From: Corallococcus praedator
GTDB taxonomy: Bacteria > Myxococcota > Myxococcia > Myxococcales > Myxococcaceae
Length of the DNA stretch: 64,000 bases
Direction of reading: 5' to 3'
Assembly: GCF_003612125.1 (NCBI RefSeq)
Contig: NZ_RAWI01000008.1
Span: 1 to 64,000, forward strand
Below the pieces are notes generated by a model, which was not told the origin of the DNA, made no database searches, and saw only the letters and a list, made by a program, of their open reading frames with translations. Shown in pieces: positions 1 to 43,200 of this stretch. The position numbers were made by a program, and so were the translations under genes. Position 1 is the stretch's first letter, and each line of letters opens with the position of its first letter.

Positions 1-32112
<32,112 letters not shown>

Positions 32113-32142
32113 CGGCTGCGGAGGTGCCATAGGGCATCAGCC

Positions 32143-32170
32143 CCCCGCTCCCTCGCTTGAGGGAGCGGGG
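32143..32170 (+). terminator. Perfect 12-bp hairpin after the first synthetase
   Basis: The arms CCCCGCTCCCTC (32143-32154) and GAGGGAGCGGGG (32159-32170) pair perfectly around a GCTT loop, 30 bases after the stop codon. No T-run follows, so it is a stem-only terminator or mRNA-end stabiliser. Transcription may still read into the next gene. Confidence 0.7.
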
Positions 32171-32467
32171 CGGAATCCGCGACTTCACCCCAGGTGACAC
32201 CGTCCGCCGGACTCGGAACGTGACCTCCTCGGATCCTGTCGCACCGGTGCTGACACCGGACGCGATGATCACGATGCAGAGGAACTTCATGGGCTGGTTG
32301 GAAATGACCCTTCGGCCACGCCTGATTTTTCGCCCCTCCACGCCTCGCTTCCTGAGTGGGCTGGCGACAACGATCCTGTAGCGGGAACCGGCACAGGGAG
32401 TGCCTGAGGAGCACACGCGAGGGCTGCTAAGAAGTGCCGGCGTTTTCGACACTCTGGATGGCTCCCC
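32171..32467 (+). promoter_or_regulatory. Leader region of the second synthetase (no gene seen)
   Basis: This stretch separates the hairpin from the GTG start of the second synthetase. I see no convincing coding sequence: the short open frames here lack family features. I could not recognise a confident sigma-70 or sigma-54 promoter. It contains one copy of a 14-base direct repeat (32320-32333) whose other copy covers the start of the gene. A weak GGATGG (32456-32461) lies six bases before the start and may be the ribosome binding site. Any promoter for the second gene would be expected here. Confidence 0.4.
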
Positions 32468-32483
32468 GTGCCTGATTTTTCGC
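32320..32483 (+). repeat. 14-base direct repeat flanking the leader (32320-32333 and 32470-32483)
   Basis: GCCTGATTTTTCGC occurs twice, 150 bases apart. The second copy begins at the last base of the GTG start codon. An AT-containing 14-mer repeated exactly in a very GC-rich context is unusual but may be chance or a small duplication scar. Confidence 0.6.
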
Positions 32484-34225
32484 GAACCCTTCCTGGCGTC
32501 CTGTTGAATCTCGCGGTGGGGCCCTCGGCCCACGCGCCGCTCTACACCTTCCTCGGGGAGGCGGACGGCGAAGAGACCGTGCTCAGCGCGTTCGAGCTGG
32601 ACGCGCGCGCACGTCGCATCGCCGCGGCGTTGCAGGCACGGGGCGCGGTGGGCGAGCGCGTGCTGCTGCTCTACCCGCCCGGCCTGGACTACGTCGCGGG
32701 CTTCTTCGGCTGCCTCTACGCGGGCGCGGTGGCGGTGCCGGCCTACCCGCCGGACCCGATGCGCCTGGAGCGCACCCTGCCCCGGCTGCGCGCCATCATC
32801 CAGGACGCGCAGGCATCGGTGGTGCTCACCACGTCGGGCATCCTGGAGCTGTCGGACTTCGTCTTCGAGCAGGCGCCGGACTTCCGCTCGTTGCACTGGA
32901 TGGCGACGGACGCGCTGCCGGAGGGCGGTGAGAAGGACTGGCGCACGCCGGACGTGGACGCGGAGTCGCTCGCGTTCCTCCAGTACACGTCCGGGAGCAC
33001 GGGCACGCCCAAGGGCGTGATGCTCACGCACGCGAACCTGCTGCACAACCTGGGGCTCATCCACCACGCGTTCCAGGCGCGGGCGGACAGCGTGGGCGTC
33101 ATCTGGCTGCCGCCGTACCACGACATGGGCCTCATCGGCGGCATCCTGGAGCCGCTGCACGGAGGGTTCCCGGTGACGTTGATGTCGCCCATGGCCTTCC
33201 TCAAGCGGCCCATGGCGTGGCTGGAGGCGGTGTCGCGCTTCGGGGGCACCATCAGCGGCGGTCCGAACTTCGCGTTCGACCTGTGCGTGAGGAAGAGCAC
33301 GCCCGAACAGCGGCGGGCCCTGGACCTGAGCCGCTGGGAGGTGGCGTTCTGCGGCGCGGAGCCCATCCGTCCGGAGACGCTGGATCGCTTCGTGGAGGCG
33401 TTCGGGCCCAGCGGCTTCCGGCGTGAGGCGTTCTATCCCTGCTACGGCTTGGCGGAAGGGACGCTCATCGTCTCCGGAGGCGAGAAGTCGGCCCCGCCGG
33501 TGTCGGTGACGATCTCCGGGAGCGCGCTGGAGCGCCACCGCGCGGAGGAGTCCGGCGCGGGTGAACCGGGCGCGCGGACGCTGGTGGGCTGCGGCCGGAC
33601 GCTGTTGGAGCAGCGGATCGCCATCGTGGATCCGGACACGCTGGAGCGGCGAGCGCCCGGTGAGGTGGGCGAGGTCTGGGTGTCGGGCCCGAGCGTGGCG
33701 CGGGGCTACTGGGGCCGTGAGGACGCGACGCGCGAGACGTTCCAGGCGCGCATCGCGCGGGAGGACTCGGGGCCGTTTCTTCGCACGGGCGACCTGGGGT
33801 TCCTGCGGCCCGAGGGTGAGCTGTACGTCACCGGCCGGCGCAAGGACCTGATCATCCTGCGGGGCCGCAACCACTACCCCCAGGACCTGGAGGCGACGGT
33901 GGAGACCGCACACCCGGCGCTGCGGCCGGGTGGTGTCGCGGTGTTCTCGGTGGAGGTGGCGGGCGAGGAACGCGCGGTCGTCGTGCAGGAGATCGACGTG
34001 CGCCGGCTGGAGAGCCTGCGCCAGCAGTTCGAGGCGGTGGACGCGGCGCTCGGCGCCATCCGGCAGCGACTGGCGGAGTCGCATGAGGTGCAGGCGCACG
34101 CGGTGGTGCTCATCGAGCCGGGCAGCCTGCCCAAGACGTCCAGCGGCAAGGTGCAGCGGCACGCGTGCCGCACGGGCTTCCTGACCGGAACGTTGCAGGA
34201 GGTGAGGACGTGGCGGGAGGCCTCC
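32468..34225 (+). other. Fatty acyl-AMP ligase (FAAL) loading domain
   Basis: This domain activates a fatty acid as acyl-AMP and passes it to the adjacent ACP. It shows an adenylate-forming P-loop TSGSTGTPKG (from 32987, residue 174), WLPPYHDMGLIGG typical of FAALs, the glutamate region CYGLAEGTL, and LRTGDLGFL. The C-terminal KTSSGKVQR motif carries the catalytic-type lysine. Position at the N-terminus next to an ACP supports FAAL over a CoA ligase. Chain length cannot be read from sequence. Confidence 0.93.
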
Positions 34226-37200
34226 GATTCCATGGTTGCCTCTGTGTCACAACAGACGGCGCTCGGCAGGGACTCGACGGTCCCAGCCGCGAAGCAGGAC
34301 GTAGCGGCGGAGCGCCCGTCATCCGGAGTCGCTGCCTCCCAGCCCGTGGTGTTCAGCAGGGACGCGACGGCCCGGCCCTCTGAGCAGGACGTGGTGACAT
34401 GGCTGCGTGCCGTGGTCGCGCGGCACTTGCGCATGCGCCCCGAGGACATCGACGTCTCGGCGCCGGTGACGCGCTTCGGGTTGGACTCGCTGGGCGCGGT
34501 GGAGCTGGCCCATGAGGTGTCCGCGGGCACCGGGCTGCGCGTTCCCATGGAGTGGCTCCTCCAGGGGCCCAGCATCACGTCCCTGGCTCAGCAACTGCTG
34601 ACCCTCCGCGATGAAGCGGGTCCGGGGCTTGGTGCACCTCGCCGTCGGAACGTGGAAGGCGAACGCGCGGTGTCCTTCGCCCAGGCGGGACTGTGGTTCC
34701 TGGATCGGTACGCCCCGGGCGATGTGACCTACAACCTGCCCGCGGCCGTGCGGCTGGAGGGCGCGCTGGACGTGGCCGCGCTGGAGGGCAGCCTCGCGGC
34801 GCTCGCGGCCCGCCATGAGGCCCTGAGGACCACCTTCCGGGAGGTGCATGGACGGCCCTCGCAGGTCATCGCCCCGGACGTCGCGCTGCCCCTCACGCGC
34901 GTGTCCCTGGAGTCCCTGCCGGCCGGAGCCCGCGAGGCCGAGGCCTCCCGCCTGGCGCACGAAGAGGCCCGCCGCCCGTTCATCCTGGCGCGAGGCCCGC
35001 TGGTGCGCACCACGCTCCTGACGCTGGACGCGCGCACGCACCTGCTGGTGCTGGTCATGCACCACACCGTGTCGGACGCCACCTCCATGGCGGTGATGGT
35101 GCGCGAGCTGTCCGCGCTCTACGCCGCACGGCTCGAAGGCCGCCCGTCGCCCCTGCCCGCCCTGCCTCTGGGCTACGCCGACTACTCGGACTGGCAGCGG
35201 GAATGGCTGGACGGGGGCCGGCTGGAGTCCCAGTTGGAGTATTGGCGCCAGCAGCTCGCCAACGCGCCTCGACTGCTGGAGCTGGCCACGGATCGGCCGC
35301 GTCCAGCCGCGCGTGGGACCGCGGGCGCCCGGGTGCCGGTGGTGCTGGAGGCCGGACTCGCGGCCTCGGTGCGGACGCTGGCGGTGCGCGAGGGCGTGAC
35401 GCCCTTCATGGTGCTGCTCGCGGCCTTCCAGACGGTGCTCGCGCGCCGCTCAGGGCAAGCCGACATCAGCGTGGGCACGGCCATCGCGGGCCGGAGCCGC
35501 GCGGAGCTTCAGGGCGTGGTGGGCTTCTTCGTCAACGCGCTGGTGATGCGCACCCGGCTGTCCGGTGAGCCCACCTTCCGGGAGCTGCTGGGCCGGGTGC
35601 GGGAGACGGCCCTGGGCGCGTACGCGCATCAGGACGTGCCCTTCGAGAAGGTCGTGGAGGCCCTCAAGCCCCCGCGCGATCGCGGACACACGCCGCTGTT
35701 CCAGGTGATGTTCAACCTCCAGGGCGCGCAGGTGGATCCGCCCGCACTGCCGGGCCTCCAGTCGCGCCTGCTGGACGTGCACACCGGCACGGCCATGTTC
35801 GACCTGACGCTGTCCCTGGCCGAGTCGCCTCAAGGCTTCGAGGGCTTCCTGGAGTACGCCACCGACCTGTTCGACGCGGACACCGCGATCCGGCTGGCCG
35901 GACACCTGCGCGTGCTGCTGGAGGCCGCGATCGAAGCGCCGGACGCGCCGCTCTTCCGCCTGCCGTGGCTTACGTCCGATGAGCGCCAGCAGGTGCTCGT
36001 CGCGTGGAACGACACCGTCCGCCCCTACCCCGCCGACAGCACCGTCGCGGCGATCTTCGCGGCGCAGGTCGCGCGTCGCCCGGACGCCATCGCGGTGGAG
36101 TCCGAGGACGAACGGCTGACGTACGCGCAGCTCGACGTGCGGGCCAACCAGCTCGCCCATGTCCTCCGGGCCCACGGCGTCGGACCGGACGTGCCGGTGG
36201 CGGTGTGCCTGGAGCGCTCGGTGGGCTTCGTCGTCACGGTGCTCGCCATCACCAAGGCGGGCGGGGCCTACGTGCCGCTGGATGTGTCCTACCCCGCGCA
36301 GCGGCTGGGCTTCATGCTGGAGGACTCCCGGCCGAGCCTGCTCCTCACCACGCGTGAGCTGCGCGGACGGTTGCACGTCCCCGATGCGTCCCTGCCCTGC
36401 CTCTTCGTGGAGGAGCTGACGCTGGAGGGTCAGCCCTCCACCGCGCCGACGGTCGACGTGGGACCGCGCCACCTGGCGTACGTCATCTTCACCTCCGGCA
36501 GCAGCGGTCGGCCCAAGGGCGTGGGCGTCGAACAGCGCGGCCTCGTGCGACTCGTGCACGCGGCGCCGTACTCGCGTTATGGCTCGCGCGACACGTGGTT
36601 GCTCTTCGCGCCCGTGTCCTTCGACGGCTCCGTGCTGGAGCTGTGGACCCCGCTGCTTCACGGCAGCCGGCTCGTCATCTTCCCCGGCAATGTGCCCGCG
36701 GGAGACATGGACACGCTTGCCCGGGTGGTGGAGCGCCATGGCGTCACCTTCGCCCACCTGCCCTCCGGCCTCTTCTCCCAGTTGATGGAGCACCGGCCCG
36801 ACATCCTCGGGCGCCTGCGCGAGTTGCACGCGGGCGGCGACATCGTCTCCGTGCCGCACGTGCGTCGGGCGGTGGAGACGCTGGGACGGCCCTTCACCAA
36901 CGGCTACGGTCCCACGGAGTGCTCGGTGGTCGCCACCACCTTCACGGTGGAGCGGCCGGAGCAGATCGGCGCATCGGTGCCCATTGGTGCGCCGCTCGCC
37001 AACACGACGGTGTACGTGCTGGACGCTCGGCTGGAGCCGGTGCCCGTGGGCGTGCCGGGCGAACTGTTCCTCGGCGGTGATGGCGTGGCCCGGGGCTACG
37101 TGTCGCGGCCGGATCTGACGGCGGAGCGCTTCATCCCGGATGCGCAGGGCACCACGCCCGGCGCGCGGCTGTACCGCACGGGCGACCTGGTCCGCTGGCT

Positions 37201-40200
37201 TCCCACCGGGGTGCTGGAGTTCCTGGGTCGAGCCGACCATCAGGTGAAGGTGCGCGGCTTTCGCATCGAGCTGGCGGAGGTGGAGGCCGCGCTGCGCGAA
37301 CAGCCCGAGGTGCAGGAGGTCGCGGCGGTGGTGCGCGAGGACGTGCCCGGGGACAAGCGGCTCGTCGTCTACGCGATGCCGCGTGCCGGGCACTCGCTGG
37401 AGACCGCGCGGATGCGCGAGGCCCTGCGACAGCGGTTGCCGGAGTACATGGTGCCGTCGGTGTTCGTGACGCTGGCCACCCTGCCCCTGAATCCCAGCGG
37501 CAAGGTGGACCGCAAGGCCCTGCCCGCTCCGGACGCCGCGTCCACCGGACGGCAGGACCGCTTCGTGGAACCCACCCATCCGCTGGAGCAGCGCATCGCC
37601 CCGGTGTGGGCCCGTGAGCTGTCCACCGACCGGGTGGGCGTGCACGATCACCTCTTCGACGATCTGGGTGGCACGTCGCTGTCCGTGGTGCGCATCGCCG
37701 CGCGCTTGAGCGAGGAGCTGGGCCACGACGTGCCCGTGGTGTGGCTGTTCGAACACCCCACGGTGGAGGCGCTCGCGCAGCGCCTGGAGCGCGAGTCCCA
37801 GGGGCCGGGAGCCGCCGAGGCCCCCATGCCCGGTCACCGCCCCCGCGAGGCCCCGCAGGCCAGCGCCTCGGGTTCCATCGCGATCATCGGCATGGCCGGC
37901 CGCTTCCCGGGTGCGAAGACCGTGGCGGAGTTCTGGAGCAATCTGCGCGGGGGCGTGGAGTCCATCTCACGCTTCACGCCGGAGGAGCTGGAGCACATGC
38001 CCGGCCTGCCGGAAGGGCTGGAGCTGTGGCACCACCCGGCGTTCGTCCCGGCCGCCGGCATCCTGGAGGGCGTGGAGCAGTTCGACCATGCCTTCTTCAA
38101 CATGTCCCTGCGCGAGGCCCAATTCACGGATCCGCAGCAGCGGCTGTTCCTCCAGACGGCGTGGACCGCGCTGGAGGACGCGGGCGTGGATCCGGAGCGC
38201 TTCCCCGGGGCCATCTCGCTGTACGCGGGGGCCTCCGGTTCCGGCTACTCGGAGACCGTGCGGCAGGCGATGCCGCTGGATGCGGCGTCGTTCCTGGAAC
38301 TGCAAGGCACCGCCACGCACGAGAGCCTGGCGACCAAGACGTCCTTCAAGCTGGGGCTGACCGGTGAGAGCACGCTGCTCTACACCGCGTGCTCCACGGG
38401 CCTCGTCGCGGTGCACCTGGCCTGCAAGAGCCTCCGAGGGGGCGAGTCCGACGTGGCGCTCGCGGGCGCGACGCGGCTGGCGGTGCCGCAGCGCACGGGC
38501 TACGTGCACCAGGAAGGGCTCATCTTCTCGCCGGATGGCCACTGCCGCGCGTTCGACGCGAAGGCGAAGGGCACGCTGTCCGGCAACGGCGTGGGCGCGG
38601 TGGTGCTCAAGCGCCTGGAGGACGCGGTCCGGGATGGCGATGCCATCTACGCCGTCATCCGGGGCTCGGCCCTCAACAACGACGGCCTGCACAAGTCCGG
38701 CTTCACCGCGCCCAGCGTGCGCGGACAGGCCGCCGTGGTGACGCAGGCCCTGACCAACGCGGGCGTGTCGCCGAAGGCCATCGGTTACGTGGAGGCCCAC
38801 GGCACCGCGACCCCGCTGGGCGACCCGATTGAAGTGGCGGCCCTGACGCGCGCCTACGGCCTGGGGCCGGAGCACCGGGGCACCATCGCGCTGGCGTCGC
38901 TGAAGACGAACGTGGGCCACCTGGACACGGCCGCGGGGCTCGCGGGCCTGATGAAGGCCGCGCTCGCACTGCACCACGGAGAGATTCCGCCCAGCCTCCA
39001 CTTCGAGCAGCCCAACCCGCAGATCGACTTCGAGGCGAGCCCGTTCTTCGTCAACACGGCGTTGCGGCCGTGGCCTCGCGGTGAGAGGCCCCGCTTCGCC
39101 GCGGTCAGCTCGTTCGGCATCGGCGGCACCAACGCGCACGCCGTCCTCGGGGAAGCCCCCCTGCGGCGGAGCGGCGCGACTTCGCGTTCCCACCAGCTCG
39201 TCCTGCTGTCCGCGCGCACGCCGGAGGCACTGGAGGCGGCGACGCGTCAGCTGGAGGCGCATGTGCTCGCGGGGATGGAGGGCCAGTCCCTGGCGGACCT
39301 GGCCTTCACGCTCGGCGTGGGCCGCAAGGTGTTCGAGTTCCGCAAGGCGCTGGTGGCGAAGGACGGGGAGGATCTGGCGCGGCAGCTTCGCAAGCCGGTG
39401 GCAGCGGTGAAGGGAGCGCCGCGTGCGCCGCGCGTGGCGTTCGTGTTCTCCGGCCAGGGCGCGCAGCAGGTCGCCATGGGCCGCGAGCTGGCGGAGGCCT
39501 CGCCGGCGTTCCGCGCGCACCTGGGGGCGTGCCTCGCGCTGTTGGATGCGCCGCTGCGTGAGCGCGTGTCGGAGCTGCTGCGTCCGGCGGAGGGCGCGGA
39601 CGTCAAGGCGAGCCTCGCGGACACGCGCGTGGCGCTGCCCGCGTTGTTCAGCGTGCAGGTGTCCCTGGCGTGGCTGTGGCGAGACCTTGGGGTGACGCCG
39701 CACGCGGTGCTGGGTCACAGCTTCGGGGAGTACGCGGCGGCATGCGTCGCGGGCGTGCTGTCCCTGGAGGACGCGATGCGCCTCGCGGTCACGCGCGGGG
39801 AGCTGATGCACCACCTGCCTCCGGGCGCGATGCTCGCGGTGGCGTTGCCCCAGGAGCAGGTGCTGCCGCTGCTGTCGGAGCGACTGTCGGTCGCGGCAGT
39901 GAATGCGCCGGACCGGTGCGTGGTGTCCGGGCCGGTGGAGGAAGTGGAGCGGCTGGAGGCGGAGCTGCGCCAGCGCAAGGCGGGAGCAGTGCGGATGCCC
40001 GCGCCGCATGCGTTCCACTCGGCGGATGTGGAGCCGCTGATGCCGGAGCTGGCGCGGGTGGTGGCTTCACTGCGCCGTTCGGAGCCGGCGGTCCGGTACG
40101 TGTCCGGCCTCTCGGGCACGCTGACGCGGCCGGGACAGCTCACGGATCCCGACTACTGGGCGCAGCAGATGCGCCAGCCGGTGCGCTTCAGCGACGCGGT

Positions 40201-43200
40201 GGGAGCACTCCAGGAAGAGGGCTGCGCGGTGTTGCTGGAAGTAGGGCCCGGCCAGGACCTGACGCCACTGGTCCGCTCGAACCTGAGCATGGACGGCGAT
40301 CGCGTCCGCGCGCTGGCGTCGCTGCGCCGGGGCGGGACGACGACGGAGACGCAGTCCTGGCTCCAGGCCGTGGGCGAGCTGTGGACTGCAGGCGTCCTCG
40401 TGGATTGGAGCGCGTTCTACGCGCACGAGCAGCGACTGCGGCTGCGCCTGCCGACGTACGCGTTCCAGGAGAAGGCCGCATGGGTGGAGCCGCGCGCCCG
40501 CGCCCTGCCCTCCCACTTCATGGCCCCGGGACAGCGCGCCATATCGGCGGCCCCTGTTCACTCCGACGCCGCGAATCTGGAGACACCGCCCTCGATGCCC
40601 ACGGCTGGCATCGGGAACGCGGAGGCTCCCTCCACGGTGCCCACGGCGAGCGCAACGTCCTCCGCCGTGCGTCCCCTGCTGCCGGGCCTCACCGCGCACA
40701 CTGCGTCCACCGCCGTGGTCCCCGCCCCTGTTCCCGCGGGCCGTGAGGACGCGCCGCGCGGTGAACTGGAAGAGCGCGTCGCCGCGCTGTGGCGTGAGCG
40801 CCTGGGCATGGACTTCGTCGGCCGCGACGACAACTTCCTCGAGATCGGCGGCAACTCGCTGACGGCCGCCCAGCTCCTCAACCAACTGCGCGACACCTTC
40901 GGCGTCCAGTTGCCGCTGGCCGCGCTCTTCGAGGCTCCCACCGTCGCCGGCATCGCCCAGCGCCTGGAGCCGCTGTTGCTCCAGGCCCCCCAGGCTCCCG
41001 TCACGGCGGAGCTGCCCCTGGTGCCCCGTCCCCGCACGGAGACGCTGCCCCTGTCCTTCGTGCAGGAGCGCGTCTGGCGCCTGGAACAGCACCTGCCCGG
41101 CCTGTCCGCGTACACCATCCCGTTCGTCCTGCGGCTTGAAGGCGTCGTGAACGCCGACGTCCTGGAGCGAGGCATCCAGGAGATCGTCCAGCGCCACGAA
41201 GCGCTGCGCACGACTTACGACGTGGTGGACGGCCGCCCCGTGCAGCGCTTCCACGCGAAGATGCACGTCCCCCTCACGCGCGTGGAACTCCAGGGCCCAC
41301 CGGAGACGCGCGAGGCCGAGGCCCTGCGCATCGCGCGCGAGGACGCCGCCGCGCCGTACGACCTGGTCCACGGCCCCGTGATGCGCGCCACGCTGGTGCG
41401 CCTGGAAGCCCGGCACCACCTGCTGGTGGCTGGCATCCACCACATCGTCTGCGACACGCTCTCCATCGCGCTCTTCGTCCAGGAGCTGGGCCAGCTCTAC
41501 GACGCCTTCATCGAAGGCCGTCCGTCGCCCCTGCCCCCGCTGCCCATCCAGTACGCGGACTTCGGCGCATGGCAGCGCCAGAGCATCGCGGAAGCGCGCC
41601 TGCCCGAGCAGGAGCAATGGTGGCGTCAGCGGCTGGCCGCCATGCCCCGGCAGCTCGATCTGCCCACCGATCGTCCCCGGCCCGCGAACAGCCCGCTCAC
41701 CTCCGCGCGCCTGGACGTCGAATTCCCGTCGACGCTCGCGCGGGAGCTGTCCGCCTTCGCCAAGCGCGAGGGCTTCACCGGCTACATGACGGTGCTCGCG
41801 GCGTGGCAGACGCTGCTGCACCGTTACAGCGGGCAGTCGGACCTCATCGTCGGCACGCCCATCGCGAACCGCACCCGGCCAGAGCTGTTCCCGCTCATCG
41901 GCTACGTGGCGCACTCGGCCGCATTCCGCACCCGCTTCGTGGGCGACCCGACCTTCCGCGATCTGCTCGCGCAGATCCGCGAAGAGGTGAACGACGCCCA
42001 GGCGCGTCCGGATGTGCCCTTCGAATACCTGGTGGAAGCGCTCATCCCCGGCAAGGACATTGGCAAGGGCCGCATGGCCGACTCCGTGTTCGTCTTCCAC
42101 TCGGGCGCCAGCGCTGGCGCGACGACGCTGGAACTCAAGGGCATGCGCGGCTCGCTGGTGGAGGTGCCCGACACGCCCGTCCAGTGGGGCGCCACGCTGG
42201 CCGACCTCACGCTGGTGCTCTTCGAGTCCACCGGCCGCCTCCACGGCGCGCTGGAGTACGCGACGGAGCTGTTCGACACGGGCACCGTGAAGCGCCTGAT
42301 GGAGCACTTCCAGGTGCTGCTGTCCGCAGCGATCTTCCAGCCCGACACGCACCTCTCCCGCCTGCCCCTGTCCACGGAAGCCGAGCGGCGCGCCTGGCCG
42401 CGTCCTCGCACCGTGGCGGGCTTCACCTCCGTGCCCGCCCTCCTCGCGGACCGGCGCGCCCGTCAGGCGGACACCGTCGCGGTGTCACGCGGTGAGCAGC
42501 ACTGGACCTGGGCCGCGCTGGGCGCCCGGGCAGGCGCCCTGGCCACGCGGTTGAAGTCGCTCGGCGTGAAGGCAGGGACTCCCGTGGCCGTGAGCCTTCG
42601 CGCCTCACCGGAGAAGCTGGCCGCGCTGTGGGGCGTGCTGGAGGCCGGAGGCGCGGGGGTCGCGCTGGGGCCCTCCGACCTGGGCGGCCTGCCGGGCTAC
42701 GCGACCGACGGCGCGCGCGTGCCGGTGCTCATCACCTCACGCGAGCTCGTCACCTCCGTGCGCGTGGAGGCTTCGCGCGTGCTGTACGTGGAGGACGTCC
42801 TCGACACCGGGGAGCCCTCGCTCCCCCACGAGGATGCCGCGAACGCGGACGCGCTGGCGTGGCTGTTGGATCGGCGCGCGGGACAGCCCGCGTGGGCCCT
42901 GGGCCACCGCGAACTGGCGGAGTTCTTCACGGGCCTGGACGCGCGACTGTCCCCCACCGAAGGGGGCACGTGGCTGGCCGCGAGCGAGTCGGCGCCGGAC
43001 CGGCCGGACCTGGAGGCGCTGTGGGCGCTCTCCCGAGGACTGCGCGTGGTGTTCCCACCGGAGCAGGTGACGGCGCGGCTGGTGCACCTGCACGGTGGCG
43101 GTCCTCGCGCGAAGGCGATGGACCTGAGCCTCATCTACTTCGCCAACGACGAGGACTCGATCACCGGGCCCAAGTACGAGCTCCTGATGGAGGGCGCGAA

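Noticed and set aside
32157-32381. 74-codon open frame in the intergenic region
   Set aside because: It starts inside the hairpin, has no recognisable ribosome binding site or family signature, and overlaps one copy of the direct repeat. It is probably chance.
34665-34740. Dual condensation/epimerisation domains in the second synthetase
   Set aside because: I saw no extended second HH motif near the N-terminus of any of its C domains, and all look like ordinary LCL or starter forms.
42401-43100. A functional adenylation domain before the monooxygenase
   Set aside because: The P-loop, FDAS, YGPTE and C-terminal lysine motifs are missing, so I call it decayed.
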